Origin: Verrucomicrobiaceae bacterium
GTDB lineage: Bacteria > Verrucomicrobiota > Verrucomicrobiia > Verrucomicrobiales > Verrucomicrobiaceae
Reading direction: 5' to 3'
Length of the DNA stretch: 64,000 bases
Assembly (NCBI GenBank): GCA_024232965.1
Contig: JACKQF010000001.1
Location: forward strand, 620,001 to 684,000
The notes below the pieces were generated by a model that saw only the letters and a program-made list of their open reading frames with translations, was not told the DNA's origin and did not search any database. Below are positions 35,901 to 43,920 of the stretch, in pieces (position 1 is the first letter of the stretch; the number at the start of each line of letters is the position of its first letter). Position numbers and translations under genes: made by a program.

Positions 35901-38900
35901 TGGCGCAGCGAACCACAAGCTAAAGTGGGCACGCGGTGGGCAGTATCGATTGTCCTTCAAAGTCAAAGATGCGGCGGGTCATGAGGTGGAGGGCGTGAGC
36001 TTTGTTACTGTGCGTGGCGACGGCTTTAATGAGGGGAAGGACGTGCGATTTGATGACCTGGAAGTGCTGGTGCGGCGCAGTGAATATGGGCCGGGGGACG
36101 AAGTGGAGTTGGTGATCAACACGAATCGAGAGGGCTCCACGGTGGCGCTAATGGTGCGCGCGGCGAATGGTCGGTATCCAGAGCCAGTGTGGCTAAAGAT
36201 TGATGGCAAGAGCACGGAGTATCGGTTCAAGGTAAATGAGTCGGATCAGCCAAACTTTTTCGTGGAGGCCTTCACAGTCTCTGATGCCAAGGTTCACCAC
36301 GTCGTGCAGCAGATCCTAGTGCCACCGACCAAACGAATCGCCACAGTAGAATTGACGCCGGACAAAGAGACCTACCTCCCACGTCAAAGAGCACGGCTGA
36401 AGATGCGCGTGCGGGATCAGGCGGGACAGCCGTTCCTGGGGACGGTCGTCCTGACCGGGTATGACAAAGCGCTGGAATACATTTCCGGCGGGTCCAACCA
36501 AGGGGATATCCGGCCGTTTTTTTGGGGCTGGAAACGCAATCATTCTTCCAGCCTCAGCGATTCTTTGCGGCCGATGATTGTGGGCATGGCGAAGCCGGGG
36601 GAAGTCGCGATGGACTCGCTGTGGGAGTTTGGTGGGATGGGCCTGGATGAATTCGCGATGTCTCCAAAGGCTCCTGTGATGGCGCCTCCCGCGTCTGCTC
36701 CTCGAGCAATGATGCGTAAGGAGGCTGCACCGATGGTGCTCGCTGCGGGGGCGGGGATCGCGGACTCCTTCGACGCCATGGTTTCATCGCCTGGTAGTAC
36801 GCAGACAACGGAGACAGGACCCATCCCGATGATCCGCGATAATTTTGCGGACACGGCGGTGTGGTTGGCGAATGTGCCGACGGATCTCAATGGCGAGGCG
36901 GTGATCTCAGTGGCGCTGCCGGACAACCTAACGACTTGGAAGTTGCGTGGTTGGGTCATGGGCCCGCAGACGCAGGTGGGCGAGGCATCGGTGGAGGTGA
37001 TCACTCGCAAGAACGTGCTGGTCAGACTCCAGGCTCCGCGATTTTTTGTGGAGAAAGATGAGGTGGTGCTGTCTGCGAATGTTCACAACGATTTGGATAC
37101 GGAGCAGTCCGTTCGGGGCATCTTGGAGCTCGAAGGCGGCAGTCTTGAGGCGATGGGCAAGAACCTAGAGCAAAGCAAGAAAATCGCTGCCCATGGCGAG
37201 GCCCGATTCGATTGGCGGGTGAAAGTAGTGAAGGCTGGCGAGGCGAAGGTTCGGGTGAAGGCTCTGGCGCAAGAGGATGCGGATGCGATGGAGATGACCT
37301 TCCCGGTGCTGGTGCATGGAACGATGAAGACCGACACCTGGAGCATGGCCGTCCGGCCCGATGGAGAGAGTGCCAAGATCACCGTCAGCGTTCCCGGAGA
37401 GCGTGTGCCGGAGTCAACACGTCTGGAAGTGCGCTACACACCGACGCTGGCAATCGCGCTGGTGGATGCGTTGCCGTTTTTGGCAGACTATCCATACGGT
37501 TGCACGGAGCAGACCTTGAACCGCTTTGTTCCTAGCGTGGTAACCTTGCGTGTTCTCAAAGATCTGGGCGTGAAACTAGATGCTGTCGTGGAGCGCTTGA
37601 AGGAGCGTGGTCCGCAAGGTCCGGATAAGGTGGCCTTTGAAAAACGTCTCAGCTCGATCACCGAAGCTCGTGTCCTAAAGATGGCCCGCGCTGGGTTGGC
37701 CCGGCTGGAAGCGATGCGCGGGCGCGATGGCGGTTGGGGCTGGTTCCCTGGCGGGCGGCAGTCGTCAGTGCACATCACTGCTCAGGTGGTGCATGGCCTG
37801 ATACTGGCACGCGGTCAGATGAAAGGTCTGGCGGATGAGGATCTGCGCCGCCTGATCGATCCGGCCTTGCAATGGTTGGCCGAGCATGAGCGGGAACAGC
37901 TGCGGAGATTGGCACTGCCGAAAGGGGATCCCGATTTTCTGAGCGCACCTGGCAATGCCGACGCCCTCGTGCATTGGGTTTTGGTGGAAGGTGGAAAGGG
38001 CGATGCGGCGATGCGTGCCCGGCTGTATGAGGATCGAAAGAACCTGAGCCGCTACAATTTGGCGCAACTAGGTCTGGCCTGCGCCACCCTGAAGGAGACC
38101 GAGCGGCGGGATATGCTGCTGCGCAACGTTCGGCAGTTCTTGAAGCAAGACGATGAAAACCAAACCGCCTGGCTGGATCTGCCGGGGGCGTCTTGGTGGT
38201 TCTGGTATGAGGATGATCTTGAGACACAGGCCGCCTTTTTGAAATTGCTTTGCGCTGTCGAGCCGAAAGGTGAGACTGCGGCGCGCATCGCCAAGTATCT
38301 GGTGAACAATCGCCGCAACGGTACCTATTGGAACAGTACCCGAGACACCGCCGCAGTGATCGAAGCACTGGCATTGTACGTGAAAACCAGCGGCGAGGCT
38401 GACCCGAATGTGAAGATCCAAGTTCTTGTGGATGGGGAGGTGCGCAAGGAGGTGCGTGTGACGGGCGAGAATCTGATGGAATTTGATTCCGCGTTGATCA
38501 TTGAGGGCAAGGCCTTGTCCGCCGGGGATCACGAGATCGAAATCCGCAAACAAGGCAATGGGCCGATCTATGCTGCTGCCTTTTTGACCCTGTTCAGTCT
38601 TGAGGATCCCATCCCAGAGGCGGGGCTCGAGGTGAAAGTTCAGCGGAAGTTTTATCGACTGATTGAGGAGAAGCCGGAAACGAACGTCGCGGGGGCGAGT
38701 GGCCAAGTAGTGAAACAGACTGGCTTCAAATATCGGCGGGAGGAGATTGCGAGCGATGCGCAAATCCACAGTGGCGACCTGATCGAGGTGGAGATGACGG
38801 TTACCAGCAAAAACGACTACGAGTATCTCATGATCGCCGATCCAAAGCCGGCGGGATTCGAACCGGTGGACGTACAAAGTGGCTGGGTCTGGGACGGGCT

Positions 38901-39126
38901 GAGCAGCTACCGGGAGTTTCGCGACGAGGAGGTGGTATTTTTTGCGGATCGCCTGCCCCAGGGTTCCCATAACCTGAGCTATCGGGTCAAAGCAGAGATT
39001 CCTGGCCGATTCAGTGCCCTGCCAACCAAGATAGAGGCGATGTACGCGCCGGATTTGAAGGGGAATTCGGCGGAATGGAAAGCGCGAATCGAGGAGGCCG
39101 CTGCGGAACCTGCGGCCGGTCAATAA
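32974..39126 (+). CDS. Bacterial alpha-2-macroglobulin with thioester motif
   Basis: A 2,050-residue secreted protease-trap protein. ATG 32974 is chosen because GGAG (32961-32964) lies 9 bases upstream and it begins the signal peptide (MNKLLLLVGCVMLPITGTLLAQ). A helical TPR-like region is followed by macroglobulin beta domains (VYAITDRPVYRPAQSVKWSA is the MG entry motif), a Pro/Ala-rich, Met-rich bait-like stretch (about 1215-1265), the A2M domain (NFADTAVWLANVPTDLNGEA) and the thioester domain YPYGCTEQ (Cys 1510). The thioester is intact, as in the type able to bind attacking proteases covalently. No penicillin-binding protein 1C gene is adjacent, unlike the common enterobacterial arrangement. 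Confidence 0.94.
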   Translation: MNKLLLLVGCVMLPITGTLLAQMDAPQKRLDQAKVLSEAGNHREAADVLRPLLKKDAVVSGDLRAKALADLSMALERLGEDGEQAAAVEQAVADFPASWEVMAEAGRIFAQEIEHFGWILDGKFQRGSRRGGGQWRSTRLADRARALSWLAASKKLIPTNAPVEARAEVLEQIAEILTGNQNGARNAWQMGILTDLEKFPEYDQDEGGDESASGYPVGEDGVAKMLVTPKSWDAAATDGERWMWVMQERESLGGTYAREASRERATLGQSWFGVGSLREWDGWSRMQEGTDGSALRGSIAAVHTLKDDETVALLATGPKRFTPPVQWDFLAIWRRLAADEGAMPADRVHAWTSVADELQVRRQLPEAAVALRAALALEDDQVAKNNLSRRVNQIVQNWARLESLPAQPAGREAELSLTFRNAKSISFVARRIDMAKLVEDSIAYLKTKPDQNTFDSEFAEVRNVGYRLLKDHSQKYLSPPVDVWEMDLEPLPNHWDKHLTMKTPLKEGGAYLVEGKVADGNTTRCVLWIEDLVMMHFATVDGGERQFVADAVTGAPVPDAKLTTFGYKREYKRGVLRGENFYEWSFETDSDKTNKDGMASVKRRGQSYQWVTMARDERGRLAIEGFEYFWNRGGREVDEPRQTRVYAITDRPVYRPAQSVKWSAWLRMASYDTKLNPNPWVGKAYDVVITNPRGEKLFENKVVVDEYGAISGELALPEDAALGVYQMAISRKSADVYGGHSFRVEEYKKPEFEVKVESPKDPVMLGDGFEVKISADYYFGGAVKEGKVKYRVERKAHNGRWWPVGRWDWLFGAGYGWTGRTYDWYAGASSWCGCMPRWPWWYPQRSDPPELVANGTTAIGADGTVTVKIDTALTKELHGDEDHQYTITAEVTDASRRTIIGKGQVLAARRPFEVYVYPDRGWNLVGEDAMVQLSARTLDGRPVNGAGLLRILRVQYVGGGVQEEVIDSVDLKLDEDGAANHKLKWARGGQYRLSFKVKDAAGHEVEGVSFVTVRGDGFNEGKDVRFDDLEVLVRRSEYGPGDEVELVINTNREGSTVALMVRAANGRYPEPVWLKIDGKSTEYRFKVNESDQPNFFVEAFTVSDAKVHHVVQQILVPPTKRIATVELTPDKETYLPRQRARLKMRVRDQAGQPFLGTVVLTGYDKALEYISGGSNQGDIRPFFWGWKRNHSSSLSDSLRPMIVGMAKPGEVAMDSLWEFGGMGLDEFAMSPKAPVMAPPASAPRAMMRKEAAPMVLAAGAGIADSFDAMVSSPGSTQTTETGPIPMIRDNFADTAVWLANVPTDLNGEAVISVALPDNLTTWKLRGWVMGPQTQVGEASVEVITRKNVLVRLQAPRFFVEKDEVVLSANVHNDLDTEQSVRGILELEGGSLEAMGKNLEQSKKIAAHGEARFDWRVKVVKAGEAKVRVKALAQEDADAMEMTFPVLVHGTMKTDTWSMAVRPDGESAKITVSVPGERVPESTRLEVRYTPTLAIALVDALPFLADYPYGCTEQTLNRFVPSVVTLRVLKDLGVKLDAVVERLKERGPQGPDKVAFEKRLSSITEARVLKMARAGLARLEAMRGRDGGWGWFPGGRQSSVHITAQVVHGLILARGQMKGLADEDLRRLIDPALQWLAEHEREQLRRLALPKGDPDFLSAPGNADALVHWVLVEGGKGDAAMRARLYEDRKNLSRYNLAQLGLACATLKETERRDMLLRNVRQFLKQDDENQTAWLDLPGASWWFWYEDDLETQAAFLKLLCAVEPKGETAARIAKYLVNNRRNGTYWNSTRDTAAVIEALALYVKTSGEADPNVKIQVLVDGEVRKEVRVTGENLMEFDSALIIEGKALSAGDHEIEIRKQGNGPIYAAAFLTLFSLEDPIPEAGLEVKVQRKFYRLIEEKPETNVAGASGQVVKQTGFKYRREEIASDAQIHSGDLIEVEMTVTSKNDYEYLMIADPKPAGFEPVDVQSGWVWDGLSSYREFRDEEVVFFADRLPQGSHNLSYRVKAEIPGRFSALPTKIEAMYAPDLKGNSAEWKARIEEAAAEPAAGQ

Positions 39127-39183
39127 AAATTGTGGCGGAATCGGAAGGAATTCGCTAGTCTGGTCGAATTCTGTCCTTTGGCC

Positions 39184-41322
39184 ATGAGCGATACCCCACC
39201 CCCCAGCGGTAACCCACCACCTCCCCAATCTGCCGACGCGCAACCGCCTCCTCAAGGCTATCCGCCTCAGGGTTACCCACCGGCTGGCTATCCGGCCCCA
39301 CAGGGGTATCCGCCACAAGGTTATCCTGCTCAGGGGTACCCGCAGGGTTATCCGCCGCCGCCTCCAGGGTATGGTTACCCTCCAGGTTATGCGCCACCTC
39401 CCGGATACGGACCGCCCCCCGGATATCCGCAGGGCTATCCGCCTGCTCAGGGTTATGCGTACCCGCCCCCAGGTTATCCCATGCCGATGCCAGGTGGGAT
39501 GCCCCCGCCGCCAACAGGCAGTGGGGCTGTGCATATTCCGGCTCCGACTGGGGCTGCCCCAGTAATGCCTGCCCCCTCCGGTGTTGCGGCACCTTCGATG
39601 CCGGCTCCGCTTCCGGCCCCGACGGTAGCGGCGATGCCTGCTCCCGCCGCTGTCGCGGCAGCGATGCCCGCACCTGCGATTGCCGAGGTTGCGGAAGTTG
39701 ATGCGGAAGCGGTGCATGTGGACGGTGGCGAGGGGCACATCTTTCACCCACCAGCGTTGACCCACTTTGAAGAGGCGAAGCCACAGAATGGTTTTGTCAA
39801 AATGTGGAAAAAAATCGGGGGAGGGTCACTGACCCTGAGCCTCGCCATCCACGCTGGCATCATTTTATTGGCAGGTCTCATCGTGCTGACGGCGCAGGCC
39901 ATTCAGCCCCAGGTGGACTTCCTTCCTGGCGGTGGCACGCAGGCTGGCAAGGATGCCAGTGCAGACATGCAGCACAAGGTGCAGCAGAAAAAGCGCTCCG
40001 TGATAAGTAAGGCGATGCCAATGAAGAAGATTGTCAGTACGAGCACCAACGCAGATATCGCGCTGCCAGAAGCTCCACCTGACATGCTGGATGTTCCTGA
40101 TGTCAGCTCAATGCTTGGCGGTGGTGCGATGGCGGGTGGCGGCTTCGGTAAGGGGGGGGCTGGCGGCGGATTTGGCAATGGAATGGGCATCGGTGGAGCG
40201 TCCGGCTTCGTCAGTTTGCCTCCCGCAATGCGTAGCCGTTGCTCCACCCAGGAACGTCTTGAAAAACTGCGCCAAAATGGTGGCTCGCCTGAGTGCGAGG
40301 CTGCGGTGTCGCGTGCTCTGGAGTGGCTAAAGACCAAGCAGAACCCAGATGGTTCTTGGGGACAGGCAAATAAGGCTGCGATGACAGGTCTCGCTCTTCT
40401 TTGCTACCTGGGCCGTTGCGAGACTCCCGATTCGCCCTTTTATGGCGACAATGTCATGAAGGGGATCCTCTACCTCATCGAGCTTCAGAAAAAGAATCCT
40501 CAGGGTATCATCGCGGAAAACATCACCAGCAATGCCGCGACCTACGAACACGGAATCGCGACCTATGCTTTGGGGGAGATGTACACGTTGGCTCGTCTGG
40601 GTAGTAAATCGTTGCCAGGGATGCGTGAGGCCTTTGAATCTGGTGTAAAGGTCATCATTGATAACCAAAACAAGCGTGGTTCTTGGACTTACGGCGGCGA
40701 TAAGCAGGGACTTCCCATCGCCTATACCAAGGACTCCGGTGGGGAAGATCTTTCCGTGACGGGTTGGCAGTATCAGGCATTGAAAGCCGCCAAGCACACG
40801 GGGCTGAAGATTACAGGCCTCCATTCCGCCATCGACAGGTGTATCGATTATCTCGAAGGTAAGCAGACCAAGGATGGCGGGATCGGTAACACAAACCGCG
40901 ACGGTGGCTACAATCAGTGGAACCTTACGGGAACCGGCGTGCTGGGCCTACAGACCCTCGGAAAGGGTGTCAAAAAATCCGTTATCAGTAAAGGAATCAA
41001 ATTCTTGCGTGAGTTCGTCACAGCGGAACCGCTTGATTGGAACAAGAACTGCAACCTCTACGCTTGGTACTATTACACCCAGGCCTTTTTCCAGCAGGGT
41101 GGAGACGACTGGAAGTTCTATAACGAACAACTTCTGCCCAATCTGCTCAACAATCAGAATCCCGATGGCAGTTGGAAGCTTGAACGTTCCAACGGGTCCA
41201 GTGGTGTTGGCAACAAGGAGGGCGGCGTCTACAAAGCTGCGCTCTGTACGCTCCAGCTTGAGGTGTATTACCGCTACCTGAAGGTAGCCGACCGCGAGGA
41301 CGAGTCGTTCTTCGACAAATAA
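39184..41322 (+). CDS. Membrane-anchored alpha/alpha-toroid (terpenoid cyclase-like) protein with Gly-Tyr-Pro-Pro-rich head
   Basis: A 712-residue protein. Residues about 20-115 are repeats of the pattern Pro-Gln-Gly-Tyr-Pro, followed by a Pro/Ala-rich stretch. One membrane helix lies at about 216-240 (LTLSLAIHAGIILLAGLIVL). Residues about 365-712 form a prenyltransferase/squalene-oxidase type alpha/alpha toroid with repeats such as LEWLKTKQNPDGSWGQ and DGGIGNTNRDGGYNQW. ATG 39184 is chosen over TTG 39130. It starts 57 bases after the macroglobulin gene, whose thioester domain has the same toroid fold, so the two may act together. Catalytic Asp motifs of true cyclases are not evident, so an enzyme role is doubtful. 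Confidence 0.85.
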   Translation: MSDTPPPSGNPPPPQSADAQPPPQGYPPQGYPPAGYPAPQGYPPQGYPAQGYPQGYPPPPPGYGYPPGYAPPPGYGPPPGYPQGYPPAQGYAYPPPGYPMPMPGGMPPPPTGSGAVHIPAPTGAAPVMPAPSGVAAPSMPAPLPAPTVAAMPAPAAVAAAMPAPAIAEVAEVDAEAVHVDGGEGHIFHPPALTHFEEAKPQNGFVKMWKKIGGGSLTLSLAIHAGIILLAGLIVLTAQAIQPQVDFLPGGGTQAGKDASADMQHKVQQKKRSVISKAMPMKKIVSTSTNADIALPEAPPDMLDVPDVSSMLGGGAMAGGGFGKGGAGGGFGNGMGIGGASGFVSLPPAMRSRCSTQERLEKLRQNGGSPECEAAVSRALEWLKTKQNPDGSWGQANKAAMTGLALLCYLGRCETPDSPFYGDNVMKGILYLIELQKKNPQGIIAENITSNAATYEHGIATYALGEMYTLARLGSKSLPGMREAFESGVKVIIDNQNKRGSWTYGGDKQGLPIAYTKDSGGEDLSVTGWQYQALKAAKHTGLKITGLHSAIDRCIDYLEGKQTKDGGIGNTNRDGGYNQWNLTGTGVLGLQTLGKGVKKSVISKGIKFLREFVTAEPLDWNKNCNLYAWYYYTQAFFQQGGDDWKFYNEQLLPNLLNNQNPDGSWKLERSNGSSGVGNKEGGVYKAALCTLQLEVYYRYLKVADREDESFFDK

Positions 41323-41341
41323 GTGATTTGATCCAAAAGAG

Positions 41342-41371
41342 GCGCGGCCTGACTCGGGTCGCGCTTTTTTT
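41342..41371 (+). terminator. Rho-independent terminator after the toroid protein gene
   Basis: An 8-bp stem, GCGCGGCC (41342-41349) with GGTCGCGC (41357-41364) including one G-T pair, and a 7-base loop are followed by seven T residues (41365-41371). It begins 20 bases after the stop codon. The T run touches the stop codon of the convergent VOC gene. It closes the macroglobulin/toroid transcript. Confidence 0.85.
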
Positions 41372-41714
41372 AGCGCTTGCGGGTCAGCATGATTTCATTG
41401 CCTTCGGGGTCCACGCACATGGCGAGGTGTGGTGGCTCACCATTCTCTGGCTGAGGCTCCCGGGTCAGTTGACCGCCTGCGGCGACGATCTCTGCAGCAC
41501 CTTCAAGTACGTCTGGCACTTGAAAGCTAAGGCCCGTCCAGGTGCGCTTGCCTTCTCCACCGCCATGGATACCGATGATGCCTGTGGCGATCGCGACCTC
41601 GCTAATCACCTCGTTTTGCTTCAGCACTTGGCCACCAAAGACCTTGGCGTAAAAATTGACGGCGCGGTCCATGTCCGCGGCCCAGATGAGATACTTCAGT
41701 CGTTCGACGATCAT
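41370..41714 (-). CDS. VOC-fold (glyoxalase/bleomycin resistance-like) protein
   Basis: A 114-residue single-domain vicinal oxygen chelate protein. It has the usual opening (LKYLIWAADMDRAVNFYAKVFGG) and the closing metal-site strand DPEGNEIMLT. ATG 41714 is preferred; the longer frame adds 34 residues unlike the family. It is divergent from a second VOC gene (111 bases between starts), with which it shares design. Members act as lyases, dioxygenases or antibiotic-binding proteins, so the substrate is unknown. Confidence 0.85.
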   Translation of the reverse strand: MIVERLKYLIWAADMDRAVNFYAKVFGGQVLKQNEVISEVAIATGIIGIHGGGEGKRTWTGLSFQVPDVLEGAAEIVAAGGQLTREPQPENGEPPHLAMCVDPEGNEIMLTRKR

Positions 41715-41825
41715 TCTGTATCTGTGGCACGGAGGAGTCCCATGTGACAGGAGAACTTTGGCTCCGTGGGTAATTTGCTGCTTCTGACTTGCAGTTTGAA
41801 GGGAAGGGACCGACACTCATCGGCT

Positions 41826-42173
41826 ATGCGACCTGAGAAGATAAAATTTTTGCTGATGGCTGGCAATACGCGGCGTGCGGTTAAATTTTACTGCGATGTG
41901 TTTCGATTTGAACAGGTTCTGGTGACGGAGTGGTGGGCTGAGTTGGCTTTTGGGGACTCGATCATCGCGTTTCATGGTGGCCACGATGGTTCGCCGCATC
42001 CCTCTGGCCTGAGTCTTCAATTCGAAGACGTTTTTGGCGTGATGAGCCAGATCGAGGCCGCAGGCGGGGAGATCCTGGTCGTGCCTCATCAGCGGGAAGG
42101 GGAGCCTATCCTGCTCGGGCAATTCCGAGATAGTGAGGGGAACGAGGTCTTTATCACCCAATACGTTGGTTAA
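41826..42173 (+). CDS. VOC-fold (glyoxalase/bleomycin resistance-like) protein, second copy
   Basis: A 115-residue vicinal oxygen chelate protein: IKFLLMAGNTRRAVKFYCDVF at the start and FRDSEGNEVFITQYV at the end match the paralogue on the opposite strand. ATG 41826 matches the family start. It ends 3 bases before the ATG of the 505-residue membrane protein, so it heads that transcript. Substrate unknown. Confidence 0.85.
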   Translation: MRPEKIKFLLMAGNTRRAVKFYCDVFRFEQVLVTEWWAELAFGDSIIAFHGGHDGSPHPSGLSLQFEDVFGVMSQIEAAGGEILVVPHQREGEPILLGQFRDSEGNEVFITQYVG

Positions 42174-42176
42174 CGC

Positions 42177-43694
42177 ATGGATAACACCGCGTCATCCGTG
42201 AACTCCGGTGCGACCGAGCCATTTGGTGAGCACGCAGAGCGTCGCCGCCCTGACAAACGATTGCAGGTGTTGGAGGGCGCGCTGAGGCAGGCATTGGAAA
42301 ATGGGGTGCAGGTCCCAGAGGCATTTGCTGCCTACTGCGCAGAGGCTTTTGCACGGGGAGATTTGATTGATCGCGCTGTCGAGTTTCTCCTCGAGTTATT
42401 TGGCGAAGACGAGGCGGAGTTGGCGAGGCTCGTGCGAGTCCCAGATTTGGTCACGGAGTTGGCTCATGGTGGTGCAGCCCTGACTTGCACAGTTGCATCC
42501 CATTGGAATGCCAATGGGGAAGCCGCTCGGATGGCGCATCTGGCGGACATGGTCAGGTCTGCGCATGTGCAGATGAAATCCCCGCACGCAGTCGAGGTGA
42601 TGCTGGTGTTGTCGGCCAGTCTGGGGATCACGCGGCCTTCACGAGCTCGGTCCCTTTTAGGAATTGCCAGTCTGCGGGCGACACCCGGTGAACATGACGA
42701 GGCCCTACGCCAAGCGCGGCAGTGGGTCGCGGCGGGAGAGGTGGTAGAGGACTCGCCTGTAGAAGAACGCGTGTTCTGGGATCAGAGGCTCCGTCATCGA
42801 TCGCGCAGCTACACTTGGGAAACTGTCGACGAGCGTCGGGCTCTGGCACACCTGGTTGAACGTTTAGATCCTGGGTGTGCCGTGGGGCCACTTTTTCAGT
42901 CGGTTGTCCCTGGATGCTGGTGGGATCTCTTGCAAAAGCTTCACTATGATGAGGTGGCGAGGAGTAAGGCGGAGAACGCCTCAGTGGTTTTGGTTGATCC
43001 AAGTGTACCTCCAGAAGGGGATACGGCCCCGGATCCGGCCGCAATTATCGCCGCTGATCGTCCGTCGCACTTGCTTACGGCGCAGCAGCCCCTGGTCAGC
43101 CCTCCTTCCTTGGGCTTTGTGCCTCCGCGGCGCTGGCCTGTCTTCGTGCTGGGCCTGGTAATTGGGGGACTGATTGTCGGTGGCCTGAAGTATTTCCAAG
43201 AAAGTGGCTCACAAAAGGGTGCGGCAAGAGGCACGCCTGCCGCTGTGAAAGCGATCCCGGTGTCCCAAGCAGCGAGCCCAGGAATGGCCAAGGTGACCGG
43301 CGACTGGTGTGAAGACGAAGCTGAGCGTCTCAGGGGCGAGGTGGTGGATCCGGGAATGTTGGAGCTTATCAAGTCTGGCAACTGGTCGGAGCATGAACTC
43401 TACCTTCGGGGACAGACAACCCGCTTGCCTCAAGGCAGTAGCCAATACCTCACCGTTGTGCGCCTTTTGCACCTAGACCTACCTCAGGACCCCGAAACAC
43501 GTCGGATGTTACCGCGGCTCCTTGCTTTGACTGGGGTCAATGCCAGCACTGTGGAGCTTTGGAAGCATGTTGAGGGGAAGTCGAAAGAATTGAAAGATGG
43601 AATCAGGCAGGTTGTAACGGAGGTTTTAGAAACGCAGGGCGGGGCAGTGCCGGAGGACCTCAGGAAGGGGTTGGCAGAGTTGGCTCGGGAGTAA
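42177..43694 (+). CDS. Single-pass membrane protein of unknown family, upstream of the tubulin locus
   Basis: A 505-residue protein I do not recognise. Residues 1-310 are soluble, helical and acidic (for example AVEFLLELFGEDEAELARL). One membrane helix lies at about 320-340 (WPVFVLGLVIGGLIVGGL), and a helical C-terminal domain of about 165 residues follows. There is no signal peptide, so the large N-terminal part is probably cytoplasmic and the tail external. It begins 3 bases after the VOC gene. Together with the next gene it shares a layout (long cytoplasmic head, one helix, short outer tail) seen just before btubA. Function unknown. Confidence 0.78.
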   Translation: MDNTASSVNSGATEPFGEHAERRRPDKRLQVLEGALRQALENGVQVPEAFAAYCAEAFARGDLIDRAVEFLLELFGEDEAELARLVRVPDLVTELAHGGAALTCTVASHWNANGEAARMAHLADMVRSAHVQMKSPHAVEVMLVLSASLGITRPSRARSLLGIASLRATPGEHDEALRQARQWVAAGEVVEDSPVEERVFWDQRLRHRSRSYTWETVDERRALAHLVERLDPGCAVGPLFQSVVPGCWWDLLQKLHYDEVARSKAENASVVLVDPSVPPEGDTAPDPAAIIAADRPSHLLTAQQPLVSPPSLGFVPPRRWPVFVLGLVIGGLIVGGLKYFQESGSQKGAARGTPAAVKAIPVSQAASPGMAKVTGDWCEDEAERLRGEVVDPGMLELIKSGNWSEHELYLRGQTTRLPQGSSQYLTVVRLLHLDLPQDPETRRMLPRLLALTGVNASTVELWKHVEGKSKELKDGIRQVVTEVLETQGGAVPEDLRKGLAELARE

Positions 43695-43788
43695 AATGAT
43701 GCTGCCAATGGGTATTATCACGAATTTGTATGAGGTGTAAGTTCTCCGTTGGTTAATTACCATAGCAAATAAATAAAGTAGAATCGCT

Positions 43789-43817
43789 TTGCAGAATTGC
43801 GCCTTATCTGTTAAAAT
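43789..43817 (+). promoter_or_regulatory. Possible sigma-70-like promoter of the pseudokinase gene
   Basis: TTGCAG (43789-43794), a 17-base spacer, and TAAAAT (43812-43817) lie in an AT-rich 226-base gap and would leave a leader of about 95 bases before the ATG at 43921. The -10 box matches 5 of 6 positions, the -35 only 3. It is based on pattern only. Confidence 0.4.
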
Positions 43818-43920
43818 TGTCGTTATTCTGTGAGTGTGGTTCGGGGATGGCTCTTTTTGTGCTATCAGAGCTGCCTCAATACTTGTTTCCCCAACTCTGC
43901 ACTCATACGCAGTTGAGACC

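Noticed and set aside
38068..39765. 565-codon reverse-strand frame across the macroglobulin and toroid genes
   Set aside because: Arg/His/Ile-rich low-complexity product opposite two well-supported genes; an antisense artefact of the repeat region.
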